Assembly: GCA_017440965.1 (NCBI GenBank)
Contig: JAFSGH010000009.1
Location: 51,535 to 115,534 of the forward strand
Direction of reading: 5' to 3'
Length of the DNA stretch: 64,000 bases
Origin: Clostridia bacterium
GTDB taxonomy: Bacteria; Bacillota; Clostridia; Oscillospirales; Acutalibacteraceae
In this document: positions 8,482-17,142 of the stretch, in pieces
Layout: each line of letters begins with the position of its first letter
Position numbering within the stretch: the stretch's first letter is position 1
Made by a program: the position numbers and the translations under genes
Notes under the pieces: generated by a model
What the model was told of the DNA's origin: nothing
Database searches by the model: none
The model's input: the letters and a program-made list of their open reading frames with translations, nothing else

Positions 8482-10020
8482 ATGAAACTTGAAAACATCC
8501 CCACTATAAGAGATCTTCTGGATATTGCTCCCGAAAAGCATAACGACAGAGCTTTTATTAAATACTTAAGAGACGGTGCTGTTGTAGAGAGATCCTTCAG
8601 TGAGGTAAGAAGCGACAGCCTTGCCTTCTGCAGAAAGCTTCGCAATGAGCTGCCCGAAAGAACACATATAGTAATAATCAGTAAGACTACATACGAATAT
8701 ATGATCGCGATGACGGGTATTCTTATCAGCAATAATGTAGCGATTCCCGTTGATCCCGATTCCTCAGCAGAAGAGCTTTCAAAAATTATGAAGGATGCTG
8801 ATGCGACAGCTATAATTTATGAGCACAGTATGGAGGACAGAATAAATGAGCTTAAAACTCTTTATCCTGCTCTCAGCTTCACCTTTGATATCGGCACTCC
8901 CGAGGAATTTGCCGGTATCTATGAAAAGTATTCCGATGCATCCGAATATGCTTCTCTTTCCGATATAAGAATGGAACCCGAAGCTTGCTCGCTTATAATT
9001 TATACATCAGGTACAACAGGGGATAAGAAGGGCGTTATGCTCTCAAGCAATGCACTTGTTGCCAATCTTATGTTTACTCCCTATAGTGATATAGTTGTCC
9101 GTGCGGATGTTATTCTTTCTATTCTCCCCATGCACCATATCTTCTGCTTTGTTGCAGGATATTTAGGACCGCTTAAGATAGGCAGCTGTATCTGTCTTAA
9201 CGGTGAAATGCGTGACCTTTTCAAGAATATGCTTATTTTTAAACCCCATCAGATACGCGTTGTTCCGATGATCGCTCAGGCACTTCTGGGCCGTATTCGT
9301 GCAATTCAGGCTAAAAATCCCGAGCTTTCCCCCAAGGAGGCTGCTGCTCTTGTTACCGGAGGAAATCTTGATGTGTTGCTTTCGGGCGGTGCTTATCTTG
9401 ATCCTGCTCTTTGCCGTGCATTTGATGAGTACGGAATTTTCCTTCGCCAGGGCTACGGTATGAGTGAGGCAGGCTGTAAGATCACTGTTCCCGATTTTGA
9501 TTGCTCATATGAAAGTGTCGGAAGACTTATGGATATCGTTGATGTGCGTATCGTCGGCGGTGAGATCCAGGTCGATACCCCCTGCAGAATGTTAGGCTAT
9601 TATAACCGTCCCGAGGAAACAGCGGAAGCAATCACTGAGGACGGATGGCTTCGCACGGGTGATATAGGAAAGGTCGGCGAGGACAGACAGCTGTATATCA
9701 CCGGCAGACTTAAAAATCTCATAATTCTTTCCAACGGAGAAAATGTTTCTCCCGAAGGGATTGAAAACAGATATATGACCAATAAGCTCGTAAAAGAGGT
9801 TATTGTATATGCAGATAAGGACGTTATCGTTGCGGAGATATATCCTGATGAGGAATATGCTCAGCAGGCAGGAATAACGGATATGACGGCTTCTCTTGAA
9901 GAGTTTACCGAGAAACTCAATGAGAACGCTTTGCCCTCACACATTGTTGCAAGGCTTATTGTACGCAATACGCCTCTTGAAAAGACCGCTCTCGGTAAGA
10001 TCAAGCGCGGCGTTAACTGA
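8482..10020 (+). CDS. Stand-alone acyl-AMP ligase (cassette 1)
   Basis: About 512 residues of the ANL adenylate-forming superfamily. The ATP-binding loop YTSGTTGDKKG, the motif GYGMSE, the hinge aspartate in WLRTGDIG, GRLKNLIILSNGEN, and the late catalytic lysine in TALGKIKR are all present. It has no fused carrier or condensation domain. It should activate a carboxylic acid as acyl-AMP and load it on the 77-residue ACP two genes downstream, or on CoA. ATG 8482 fits AAAGGG upstream better than GTG 8473. The gene begins the order ligase-acyltransferase-ACP, 17 bp before the next gene. The acid substrate is unknown. A homologous ligase is at 36661-38397. Confidence 0.8.
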   Translation: MKLENIPTIRDLLDIAPEKHNDRAFIKYLRDGAVVERSFSEVRSDSLAFCRKLRNELPERTHIVIISKTTYEYMIAMTGILISNNVAIPVDPDSSAEELSKIMKDADATAIIYEHSMEDRINELKTLYPALSFTFDIGTPEEFAGIYEKYSDASEYASLSDIRMEPEACSLIIYTSGTTGDKKGVMLSSNALVANLMFTPYSDIVVRADVILSILPMHHIFCFVAGYLGPLKIGSCICLNGEMRDLFKNMLIFKPHQIRVVPMIAQALLGRIRAIQAKNPELSPKEAAALVTGGNLDVLLSGGAYLDPALCRAFDEYGIFLRQGYGMSEAGCKITVPDFDCSYESVGRLMDIVDVRIVGGEIQVDTPCRMLGYYNRPEETAEAITEDGWLRTGDIGKVGEDRQLYITGRLKNLIILSNGENVSPEGIENRYMTNKLVKEVIVYADKDVIVAEIYPDEEYAQQAGITDMTASLEEFTEKLNENALPSHIVARLIVRNTPLEKTALGKIKRGVN

Positions 10021-10037
10021 AACGGAGGAGAGGACCT

Positions 10038-11423
10038 ATGAAGCCTCAGAACGGAGAACAGATATATAATTTGATCCATTCTCAGGAAATGGTACAGTAT
10101 ATGTGGAAGTATTCCGTACATAAGCAGTCAACTCAGATTCCTCTTGCTATAGCTTTTGAAGAGGAACTGGATCTCAGTATTCTTGCCCGTGCCGTGAATG
10201 TGGAGATCGAAAGAAATGACTGCCTTCGTCTTCGCATATTCCGCGACGGATTAAAGGTAAAGCAGTATTTTCTTGATGAATATAAGCTTGATAAGATCCT
10301 TTATAAGGAGTTTTCCTCAAAGGAAGAACAGGTAAGCTATTTTGACGGTGTTGCTTCCTCCAAGCTTGACGTGTTCGGCGGAGAGACATTCCGTATAATA
10401 TTCTTCCGTACATTTGAGAATAAATACGGTATTTTCATTACTGTGTCACATATGATGATGGACTTCGTGGCAGTATTTATGTTCTTTAAGGATCTTATTG
10501 CCGTTTATGACAGTCTTAAAAACGGCACTCCTATGCCGAAGCCCCTTGCAAAATACGAGGATATAATAAAAAAAGAGCAGGATGATCCTGCACTTGAAGA
10601 GCGCATAGCCAGAGATGCAAAAGAGCTTGACGAATGGATGGCAAAGGACAGAATACCTTTTTACAATGCTGTCAACGGCACAAGGGTGCTTGATCTTCAG
10701 AGAAAGCTCTTACATAATAAGGATATGACAATGCCTCATATCTATCTTCCCGTGCTTGATTCGACACATTTTATAAAGTGCCATCTCAGTGATGAGGACA
10801 GTAAAAAGATATCAGATTTTATAAAAGAGAATAATCTCAGCGCCGAATGGGTGATTCAGCTGGGCTTCCGTATATATTTTTCGAAGCTGAACCGTCATAC
10901 AAATGATACCCTTTTCTGGGTGCTTTGTCCCAGAAGAAGGACCGTAAAGGAAAAACGATGCGGCGGCACACTGGCTTCTCCCATGCCCTGGAGAGAGATT
11001 ATTGACGATAACAGCTCATTTATTGATACTGTCCGTCAGCTGAGTGAATCACAGATATTCTTATTCCGTCACTCGGATGTTCCCTTTTCCGAGGTCAGAC
11101 AGATGGAGAGAGACCGCTACGGACTTTCTCTTATGCAGACAGCGAACAGTATGATGTTTTCCTATCTTCCCGCAGGTGAAAATGCCTTCGGAGACAGAAA
11201 ATATGACTTTTCCGCATATAATTTCGGACATTATGTTATGCCCTTATACACACTTGCAATGCAGGAGGCTTCAAGCGGCAGATATGTTTTTTCTTACATA
11301 CACCGCACCTTCCTTACAAAGGATGAGGAGGTCCTCTCGTTCCACGACGGTGTTGTTCGGGCTATTCTTGCAGGTGTGTCCGAGCCCGATAAAACAATAG
11401 GTGAAATTCTGGAGGAAATATAA
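10038..11423 (+). CDS. HxxxD condensation-type acyltransferase (cassette 1)
   Basis: A 461-residue protein of the chloramphenicol-acetyltransferase/NRPS condensation superfamily. The catalytic motif reads SHMMMD, placing His138 and Asp142 as in HHxxxD but with Ser at the first His position. A conserved N-terminus (SQEMVQYMWKYSVHKQ...QIP) and a late segment (PFSEVRQMERD) are shared with the homologue at 35267-36640. There is no signal or membrane segment. It should move the acyl group from the downstream ACP to an unknown amine or alcohol. A GGAGGAG ribosome site precedes the ATG. Alternative families with the same fold are alcohol acyltransferases and PapA-like proteins. Confidence 0.7.
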   Translation: MKPQNGEQIYNLIHSQEMVQYMWKYSVHKQSTQIPLAIAFEEELDLSILARAVNVEIERNDCLRLRIFRDGLKVKQYFLDEYKLDKILYKEFSSKEEQVSYFDGVASSKLDVFGGETFRIIFFRTFENKYGIFITVSHMMMDFVAVFMFFKDLIAVYDSLKNGTPMPKPLAKYEDIIKKEQDDPALEERIARDAKELDEWMAKDRIPFYNAVNGTRVLDLQRKLLHNKDMTMPHIYLPVLDSTHFIKCHLSDEDSKKISDFIKENNLSAEWVIQLGFRIYFSKLNRHTNDTLFWVLCPRRRTVKEKRCGGTLASPMPWREIIDDNSSFIDTVRQLSESQIFLFRHSDVPFSEVRQMERDRYGLSLMQTANSMMFSYLPAGENAFGDRKYDFSAYNFGHYVMPLYTLAMQEASSGRYVFSYIHRTFLTKDEEVLSFHDGVVRAILAGVSEPDKTIGEILEEI

Positions 11424-11657
11424 ATGACAGAGATACTTGAAATACTTAAGGAAATTATTTGTGATTATGTTGAGATCGATGCCGATGATATTACCGCGGA
11501 TGCTTCTCTTCGCTATGATCTGGGTGCATCCTCTTTCGATCTTATGAATATTGCTGTTGCGATAGAGGAAAGATTTAATGTAAAAATGTCAAATGCTTCT
11601 CTTCCCAAGATCAAAACAGTCGGCGATATCGCAGAGCTTCTTAAGGATAAAATATAA
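11424..11657 (+). CDS. Acyl/peptidyl carrier protein (cassette 1)
   Basis: A 77-residue four-helix carrier protein. The phosphopantetheine site is in DLGASSFDLM, where the second serine aligns with the DSL serine of other carriers. Acidic helices follow (AVAIEERFNVKM). Its ATG comes right after the TAA of the acyltransferase, with GGAGG inside the upstream gene, so the two are translationally coupled. It probably carries the acid activated by the first gene. Activation needs a phosphopantetheinyl transferase; one is encoded at 38630-39256. The Phe in place of the usual Leu after the serine is mildly unusual. Confidence 0.85.
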   Translation: MTEILEILKEIICDYVEIDADDITADASLRYDLGASSFDLMNIAVAIEERFNVKMSNASLPKIKTVGDIAELLKDKI

Positions 11658-11664
11658 ATGAAAA

Positions 11665-11696
11665 AAAGACAGAATCTCCTGTGAGGTTCTGTCTTT
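11665..11696 (+). terminator. Terminator of cassette 1
   Basis: A 14-bp stem, AAAGACAGAATCTC paired with GAGGTTCTGTCTTT through one G-T pair, lies just after the ACP gene. Confidence 0.8.
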
Positions 11697-11740
11697 AATT
11701 ATGTATAAATAATTATATTTAATATAAAGCCGCTCTTTCA

Positions 11741-11830
11741 TACGCGAGGCGTATATCATCTGCGAAGCAGATATCAAAGCTTAAGTTATATCATCCGGGA
11801 CCATATGGAACGGATATGATTGAAAAAAGT
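11741..11830. repeat. Degenerate short-hairpin array beside tRNA genes
   Basis: Small stem-loops (TACGC-GAG-GCGTA at 11741-11753; ATCTGC-GAA-GCAGAT at 11758-11771; a weaker CCATATGG-centred one) are separated by TATATCATC or TATCA. The spacer word matches the large array at 63293-63461. Confidence 0.6.
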
Positions 11831-11862
11831 CACCTTTGTCGGAAGACAAAAGTGACTTTTTT
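11823..11862. terminator. Bidirectional terminator
   Basis: AAAAAAGTCAC plus TTTGTC pair across a GGAA loop with GACAAA plus AGTGACTTTTTT. It can end transcription from either side, including the tRNA transcript. Confidence 0.8.
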
Positions 11863-11864
11863 CG

Positions 11865-11940
11865 TGGTGGGAACAACAGGGCTCGAACCTGTGACCCCCT
11901 GCTTGTAAGGCAGGTGCTCTCCCAGCTGAGCTATACTCCC
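11865..11940 (-). tRNA. tRNA-Val (anticodon TAC)
   Basis: On the minus strand the sequence folds as a 76-nt tRNA with GGGAGTA acceptor, AGCTC D-arm, anticodon loop CTTACAA, GGTTCGAGC T-arm, and encoded CCA. Confidence 0.95.
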
Positions 11941-12027
11941 TGGTGCCGGTGACCGGACTTGAACCGGTACGTTGTCGCCAACGAGGGATTTTAAGTCCCT
12001 TGCGTCTGCCTATTCCGCCACACCGGC
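11941..12027 (-). tRNA. tRNA-Leu (anticodon TAA)
   Basis: An 87-nt class II tRNA on the minus strand, with GCCGGTG acceptor, anticodon loop CTTAAAA, long variable arm, GGTTCAAGT T-arm and encoded CCA. It directly abuts tRNA-Val and lies upstream of it in the shared transcript. Confidence 0.95.
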
Positions 12028-12150
12028 TTGCCTATGTCTTTTATATTATATCCATCCGAAGTGAGTTTGTCAAGTTTTTTTTGCGGTAATTGCAGAATAA
12101 TTTTTTTGTGTATTTTTATTCATTTTTTTGTGTTTTTTTGCTGATTTTAT

Positions 12151-12181
12151 AATTGCATATCAGTGCAATTAATGATAAAAT
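12151..12181 (+). promoter_or_regulatory. Promoter with overlapping inverted-repeat operator
   Basis: TTGCAT at 12153 and TAAAAT at 12176 are 17 bp apart. The perfect inverted repeat AATTGCA-N6-TGCAATT (12151-12170) covers the -35 element, a position suited to a repressor site for the symporter gene. Confidence 0.55.
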
Positions 12182-12214
12182 TAAATTAATAACAGATGAG
12201 AAGGGGTAGTTATT

Positions 12215-13681
12215 ATGTCCGGAGAAAAGAAGACCAAGTATATGAAAAGATCCGAAATCATAACCTTCGGTATCGGACTTTTCGGAATTGCGTTGCTGAC
12301 CGGCTGGATGCCTGATTACACGGCAACATTTTTTGCGGATTTTGCTTTCAAGGGAAAGGGCTTTGATCCTGATTTTATGTCAAATATGATATCAATGGTG
12401 TTTCTTGCAGCGGGTATCATAGGAGCGGTCTGCGAGCTTGTTATAGGATATCTTGTTGATAATACGAGAACAAAATTCGGTAAGGTAAAGCCGTGGGTAG
12501 GCTTCGGAGCAGTTCCGCTTGCCGTTATTTCCATGCTGGTTTTTGTTTCTCCCGATACGGACAATCAGACGGTAGCAGTCATATGGATGTTTGCGATATA
12601 TTCGCTGTATACTATGGTATGCTGTGCCGTAGAAAGTCCTGCAAACTGCTTCGGCGCACTTTGCTCTCCCGATCCTGCTGAGCGTTCGAGTGCAATTTCA
12701 ATTGCATCTTTTCTTCGTTCCGTAGGACAGTCGGGCGGTATGGTAGTTATTCTCGTTGTAGGTCTAATAATGAAAGCGGTTATGGGACAGCAGCAGTTTA
12801 AAAATGCAGAGGGACAGGGACTTGATCTTGTTATAGCAACAGGTATCTGTGCTCTCGGAATTATCCTTTTTGTAATGATATTCTTTGTAAATAACAGAGA
12901 AAGAGTCCCCTTTACTCAGGAAAAGGTGAGTCTTAAGGATGCAGTAAAGGTGGTCTTTACAAATAAAAACCTTCTTATGGTATCTCTTACAAAGCTCTGC
13001 GGCTTCGGAAGAGGAGTATACGGTACAGTTTCTCTTTACATAGCAATATATCTTCTCGGCTCAAAGGATCTTAAGCTCGGTCTTTTGCTTCCTATGGGTA
13101 TCGGCACTGCAGTCGGCACGCTTCTTGTAAATTTTGTGCTTAAAAGATTCTCAACCAAGCAGACCTTTATTTTATTCAGCTTATACGGTGCTTCCTCTCT
13201 TTCGATCCTTTTCTTCGTTTCAAGAGGTATAGGTTTCAATGACGGATTGATAATTCCTTTCCTTATTCTCAATTTCTTCTGCGGACTTCAGCACGGTAAT
13301 ACGAATGTTACTCCCAATATAATGATAGCGGACTGCGTTGATGAAATTGAATATAAAACCGGCAAAAGACAGGAGGGACTTGCTTATGCCGGCTACGGTC
13401 TTTTCTCGAAAATCGCCTCTGCCTTTACAAAGGCACTCGGTCCCTGGCTTCTTTACACCTGGTCCGGATATCTTGTATCTACCGATGCTAATGTCGCATA
13501 TGCCGCGCAGACCGATGCAACACTCAATAAGCTTCTTATGATCTATACTATAATTCCTGCAATATTTGTTGTTCTTCAGGCAGTGCCCATGTTCTTCTAT
13601 GATATGGTAGGGGATAAGAAGGACACTATAGTAAAGACGCTTATTGAAAGAAGAGCCGCTGCTGCGGACAAAAATTCTTAA
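12215..13681 (+). CDS. GPH-family (MelB-like) sugar:cation symporter
   Basis: A 488-residue membrane protein with about 12 hydrophobic segments. The pattern GYLVDNTRTKFGKVKPW matches the cytoplasmic loop after helix 2 in glycoside-pentoside-hexuronide symporters, and DCVDEIEYKTGKRQEG matches the later conserved loop. It should import a sugar or glycoside with Na+ or H+. An AGAAGGGG ribosome site precedes the ATG. The next gene starts 18 bp after its stop. The substrate cannot be read directly. Confidence 0.85.
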   Translation: MSGEKKTKYMKRSEIITFGIGLFGIALLTGWMPDYTATFFADFAFKGKGFDPDFMSNMISMVFLAAGIIGAVCELVIGYLVDNTRTKFGKVKPWVGFGAVPLAVISMLVFVSPDTDNQTVAVIWMFAIYSLYTMVCCAVESPANCFGALCSPDPAERSSAISIASFLRSVGQSGGMVVILVVGLIMKAVMGQQQFKNAEGQGLDLVIATGICALGIILFVMIFFVNNRERVPFTQEKVSLKDAVKVVFTNKNLLMVSLTKLCGFGRGVYGTVSLYIAIYLLGSKDLKLGLLLPMGIGTAVGTLLVNFVLKRFSTKQTFILFSLYGASSLSILFFVSRGIGFNDGLIIPFLILNFFCGLQHGNTNVTPNIMIADCVDEIEYKTGKRQEGLAYAGYGLFSKIASAFTKALGPWLLYTWSGYLVSTDANVAYAAQTDATLNKLLMIYTIIPAIFVVLQAVPMFFYDMVGDKKDTIVKTLIERRAAAADKNS

Positions 13682-13699
13682 GTAAAGGGGGAGTCTTGA

Positions 13700-14590
13700 A
13701 TGTCACAGAAAGAAAAGAGCTTTAATATAAAGTTATATGCTGTTGCTGCATTTGTTGCTGTTGCAGTATTTCTTGCGGTAGTATGTACTGTTACCTTTAA
13801 GGCAAAATATACCGCGTTTCATCCCGATAAGTTAGCTGAGGTATTTGTTGAAAATATCGCACAAAGCGGAGACGGATATAATGCATATAAAAACACCCTT
13901 GTCAGCAAGAATATGAAATACGGAGATTTTATCCGCAAGTATTATATTGAGCCCAATGCGGTGGGTGAGGACGGAACGGTTCTTTCGGATGAGGCTCTTA
14001 AATCAAAGAAAACTCTTGAGGATGACGGCACTCTGGCGGGACAGCTTATTGAGCGTATGTATCCTGTTTATAAGGAGCTTATCGACACTAACGGCTGGGA
14101 TAATTATGATCTTATTTTTTCTGAATATATCAAAGAGCTGAAGCTTGCGAGAGAAGAGATATTCGGAGACCGTTTTTTCAATGATGAGGTCTTTTTCTCA
14201 GCATTTGAAGCAAATGTTTCCTCTTATTCCGATTTCCTGACGGGAACAGAGGATGTATTTGATGAGAATACAGGACTTCAGCTGTCCGAAAAAACAGTGG
14301 GAAAATATGAAGAGGTGTACGGTGAGGATTACAGCTTTACAGCAAAAATAACCTCAGAAAAGCCTGTTGATATGAATGAGTATATAAAGGACTTCTCAGA
14401 GAAGCTCCCCGGAGAATACGGCGTTTCACCCGAGGATATCAGCGAAGTGAAAAAATATGCAGTGGATGTATTTTTGTATGAGGGCTTCAGTGTCGCCGCA
14501 GTTGAGGTGACCGTCGTGAAAATAGGGTATTCCTGGTATGTAGACAATGTTTCTACCGATACAAAGGTACTCTACAGCTTTTATCATTGA
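13700..14590 (+). CDS. Membrane-anchored extracytoplasmic protein, unknown
   Basis: A 296-residue protein with one hydrophobic segment near residues 11-33 and a short positive N-terminus, so the rest faces outward. The outer part is acidic and appears mixed alpha/beta; I recognise no family or catalytic motif. A GGGGGAG ribosome site precedes its ATG, 18 bp after the symporter stop, and a terminator follows, so the two form an operon. It may assist the transporter or respond to the same inducer, which is inference from position only. Confidence 0.65.
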   Translation: MSQKEKSFNIKLYAVAAFVAVAVFLAVVCTVTFKAKYTAFHPDKLAEVFVENIAQSGDGYNAYKNTLVSKNMKYGDFIRKYYIEPNAVGEDGTVLSDEALKSKKTLEDDGTLAGQLIERMYPVYKELIDTNGWDNYDLIFSEYIKELKLAREEIFGDRFFNDEVFFSAFEANVSSYSDFLTGTEDVFDENTGLQLSEKTVGKYEEVYGEDYSFTAKITSEKPVDMNEYIKDFSEKLPGEYGVSPEDISEVKKYAVDVFLYEGFSVAAVEVTVVKIGYSWYVDNVSTDTKVLYSFYH

Positions 14591-14613
14591 TTTTTAAATA
14601 GTAAGTAAACGGT

Positions 14614-14647
14614 CAGCCGTCGGAAATATTTTTATTTCCGACGGCTG
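14614..14647 (+). terminator. Terminator of symporter operon
   Basis: A perfect 14-bp stem (CAGCCGTCGGAAAT and its complement) is followed by a T-rich tract. Confidence 0.85.
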
Positions 14648-14789
14648 TTGTTTAAAAAGGTTTCAGGTTTGTAATCACTTTTGTGTAAAAATATGAAGAA
14701 ACAATGGTAAACATATTCAAATTTTGTAGGCTTTTTCAGTAATGGTAACAAAAAAGAAATAATTTTATAAATAAAAGGGCTGCTTTTTG

Positions 14790-14818
14790 TTGACTTTAGT
14801 TGTATGTTGTAGTAAAAT
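14790..14818 (+). promoter_or_regulatory. Promoter of polysaccharide operon
   Basis: TTGACT and TAAAAT with a 17-bp spacer lie 80 bp before glf. The rest of the AT-rich gap 14648-14897 shows no other feature. Confidence 0.65.
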
Positions 14819-14897
14819 TGAATCGTTATAATGTCATTATGAGGCATTGTGACTTGTCGGAACTGAAAAATCAATAACAGCATTGTAATATGGGGTA

Positions 14898-16010
14898 ATG
14901 ACAAAAATGAAGCATTATGATTATCTTATAGTCGGCAGCGGTCTTTTTGGTGCCGTATTTGCCTATGAGGCAAAAAAGAGAGGAAAAAGCTGCCTTGTTC
15001 TTGAAAAAAGATCTCATGTGGGCGGAAATATATACTGTGAGGATATCGAAGGTATAACGGTACATAAATACGGAGCACATATCTTCCATACAAGCAGTAA
15101 GCGTGTCTGGAATTATGTAAATGAATTATGTGATTTTAACCGCTATACCAATTCACCTATAGCAAATTTTAAGGGCGAGATATATAACATGCCCTTTAAT
15201 ATGAATACATTTTCAAAGCTCTGGGGGATTTCCACTCCTGCTGAAGCTAAGGCTAAGATCGAAGAGCAGAGCTCAAAGATCAAGGGCGAGCCGAGAAATC
15301 TTGAGGAGCAGGCAATAAGCCTTGTCGGTGAAGACATTTACAGAAAGCTTGTCAAAGGCTATACGGAAAAGCAGTGGGGAAGAGACTGCACAGAGCTTCC
15401 TGCCTTTATAATAAAGCGTCTTCCCGTAAGATATACATATGATAATAACTATTTCAATGACCGCTATCAGGGAATTCCCATCGGCGGATATAATGTTATT
15501 ATAAATAAGCTTCTTGAGGGCATTGAGGTTATGACCGATACTGATTATAACAGTGACAGAGAGAAGTTCAATGCAATGGCAGACAGAATAGTTTATACGG
15601 GAACGCTTGATTCCTATTTTGATTACAGCTTGGGAAAGCTTGAATACAGAAGTCTTCACTTCGAATCCGAGCTTCTTGATGAAGAAAACTACCAGGGTGT
15701 TGCTGTTGTCAATTACACTGACAGAGAAACTCCCTTTACAAGAATTATCGAGCATAAGCACTTTGAATTCGGTACACAGCCGAAAACGGTTATTACGAGA
15801 GAGTATCCTGCTGACTGGAAAGAGGGTATGGAGGCATACTATCCCGTAAATGATGATAAGAATCAGAAGCTTTTCCTTTCATATAAGGAGCTTGCTGATA
15901 AGGAGCAGAATGTTATCTTCGGAGGAAGACTTGCCGAGTATAAATATTATGATATGGACAAGGTCATTGAATCGGCATTGAATAAGGTTGACGAAATATT
16001 CGGCGAGTAA
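14898..16010 (+). CDS. glf: UDP-galactopyranose mutase
   Basis: A 370-residue flavoenzyme that interconverts UDP-galactopyranose and UDP-galactofuranose. The N-terminus has the FAD-binding GSGLFGAVFA, followed by LEKRSHVGGNIYCE and HKYGAHIFHT. YTEKQWGRD is the typical mid-protein signature. Length fits the family. The start is uncertain: ATG 14898 lies only three bases from GGGG, while ATG 14907 is 11 bases away. As first gene of the operon it supplies galactofuranose for the polymer made by the enzymes downstream. The cytoplasmic location is expected. Confidence 0.93.
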   Translation: MTKMKHYDYLIVGSGLFGAVFAYEAKKRGKSCLVLEKRSHVGGNIYCEDIEGITVHKYGAHIFHTSSKRVWNYVNELCDFNRYTNSPIANFKGEIYNMPFNMNTFSKLWGISTPAEAKAKIEEQSSKIKGEPRNLEEQAISLVGEDIYRKLVKGYTEKQWGRDCTELPAFIIKRLPVRYTYDNNYFNDRYQGIPIGGYNVIINKLLEGIEVMTDTDYNSDREKFNAMADRIVYTGTLDSYFDYSLGKLEYRSLHFESELLDEENYQGVAVVNYTDRETPFTRIIEHKHFEFGTQPKTVITREYPADWKEGMEAYYPVNDDKNQKLFLSYKELADKEQNVIFGGRLAEYKYYDMDKVIESALNKVDEIFGE

Positions 16011-16036
16011 TACAAGAAAGGGATATGGAGAAAGAG

Positions 16037-17095
16037 ATGGAAGATATCAAGATTTCAATTATAATGCCCGTTTACGGTGTTGAAAAATTTGTAGGAAAAG
16101 CAATTGAGAGCATTCAGGCGCAGACGCTTAAGGAATGGGAAATGTTTGCGGTTGATGACGGTACAAAGGATAACAGCGGTGTTATTTGTGACGAATATGC
16201 TGCTAAGGATTCCAGAATAAAGGTTATCCACAAGGAAAACGGCGGAGCTCCCTCTGCAAGAAATGTTGCTATCCCTCAGGCAAAGGGTAAGTATATGTAC
16301 TTTATGGATTCCGATGACTGGTGTGAGCCTACAATGCTTGAGGATATGTATAAGCTTGCAGAAGAGAATAATGCACAGTATGTTGTTACCGGATATTATA
16401 TAGATACATATCATTCCGATACGGAATATACCACTCAGGAATGCTTCCAGCCTGCTCAGATATTCAGCTCTCAGCAGGAATTCAGAGAGAATGCTTACCG
16501 TCTTTTTGATACCAATCTTCTTTACACTCCCTGGAACAAGCTTTTCCTTTCTTCCTATATCCACGAAAACGGACTTTTATTCCCCAATACCTTCTGGGAT
16601 GATTTTCCCTTTAACCTCAGTGTTATCAGAGGGGTTGAAAGAGTAGTTGTTGCCGATAATAAGTATTATCACTTTATGCGCGCAAGAGCTGAAAGCGAAA
16701 CTGCTAAATACCGTCCCGAAATGTATGACAAGCGTGAGGAAGAGCACGGCTGGATGACAGATCTTTACAAAGGCTGGGGCATCGATGATGAGAACAGCAG
16801 AGAATTTCTTGCAAGAAGATATATCGAAAGATTTATCGGCTGTGTCGAAAACATTACAAATCCCGGATGTACACTTTCTGCAAAGGAAAAGAGAGCAGAA
16901 ATAAAGAAAATGCTCAAAAATCCCAATGTAAAGTGGGCTCTTGCAAATGCAAAGGCCAATTCAAGCTATATGAAAATAATGCTCATCCCCTATAAGATGA
17001 ATTCCACTTTACTTGTTTATCTCGAAAGTATGACAATCACCTTCGTAAAGAGAAGATTTACAAAGCTCTTTACCAAGCTTAAGGCAGGAAGATAA
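16037..17095 (+). CDS. GT2 family glycosyltransferase
   Basis: About 352 residues. It has the GT-A/GT2 N-terminus ISIIMPVYGVEKF, VDDGTKDNSG, NGGAPSARN, and the metal-binding MDSDDWCEP. The C-terminal third is less conserved and there is no membrane segment. It should transfer a sugar from a nucleotide donor to the growing lipid-linked unit at the cytoplasmic face. GGAG six bases before ATG 16037 favours that start over ATG 16025. Donor and acceptor cannot be deduced, though glf next door makes galactofuranose transfer possible. Confidence 0.85.
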   Translation: MEDIKISIIMPVYGVEKFVGKAIESIQAQTLKEWEMFAVDDGTKDNSGVICDEYAAKDSRIKVIHKENGGAPSARNVAIPQAKGKYMYFMDSDDWCEPTMLEDMYKLAEENNAQYVVTGYYIDTYHSDTEYTTQECFQPAQIFSSQQEFRENAYRLFDTNLLYTPWNKLFLSSYIHENGLLFPNTFWDDFPFNLSVIRGVERVVVADNKYYHFMRARAESETAKYRPEMYDKREEEHGWMTDLYKGWGIDDENSREFLARRYIERFIGCVENITNPGCTLSAKEKRAEIKKMLKNPNVKWALANAKANSSYMKIMLIPYKMNSTLLVYLESMTITFVKRRFTKLFTKLKAGR

Positions 17096-17142
17096 GATTT
17101 TTGCCGTAAGAATTAAACCGTATTGAGTGACAGGAGTTTTTT

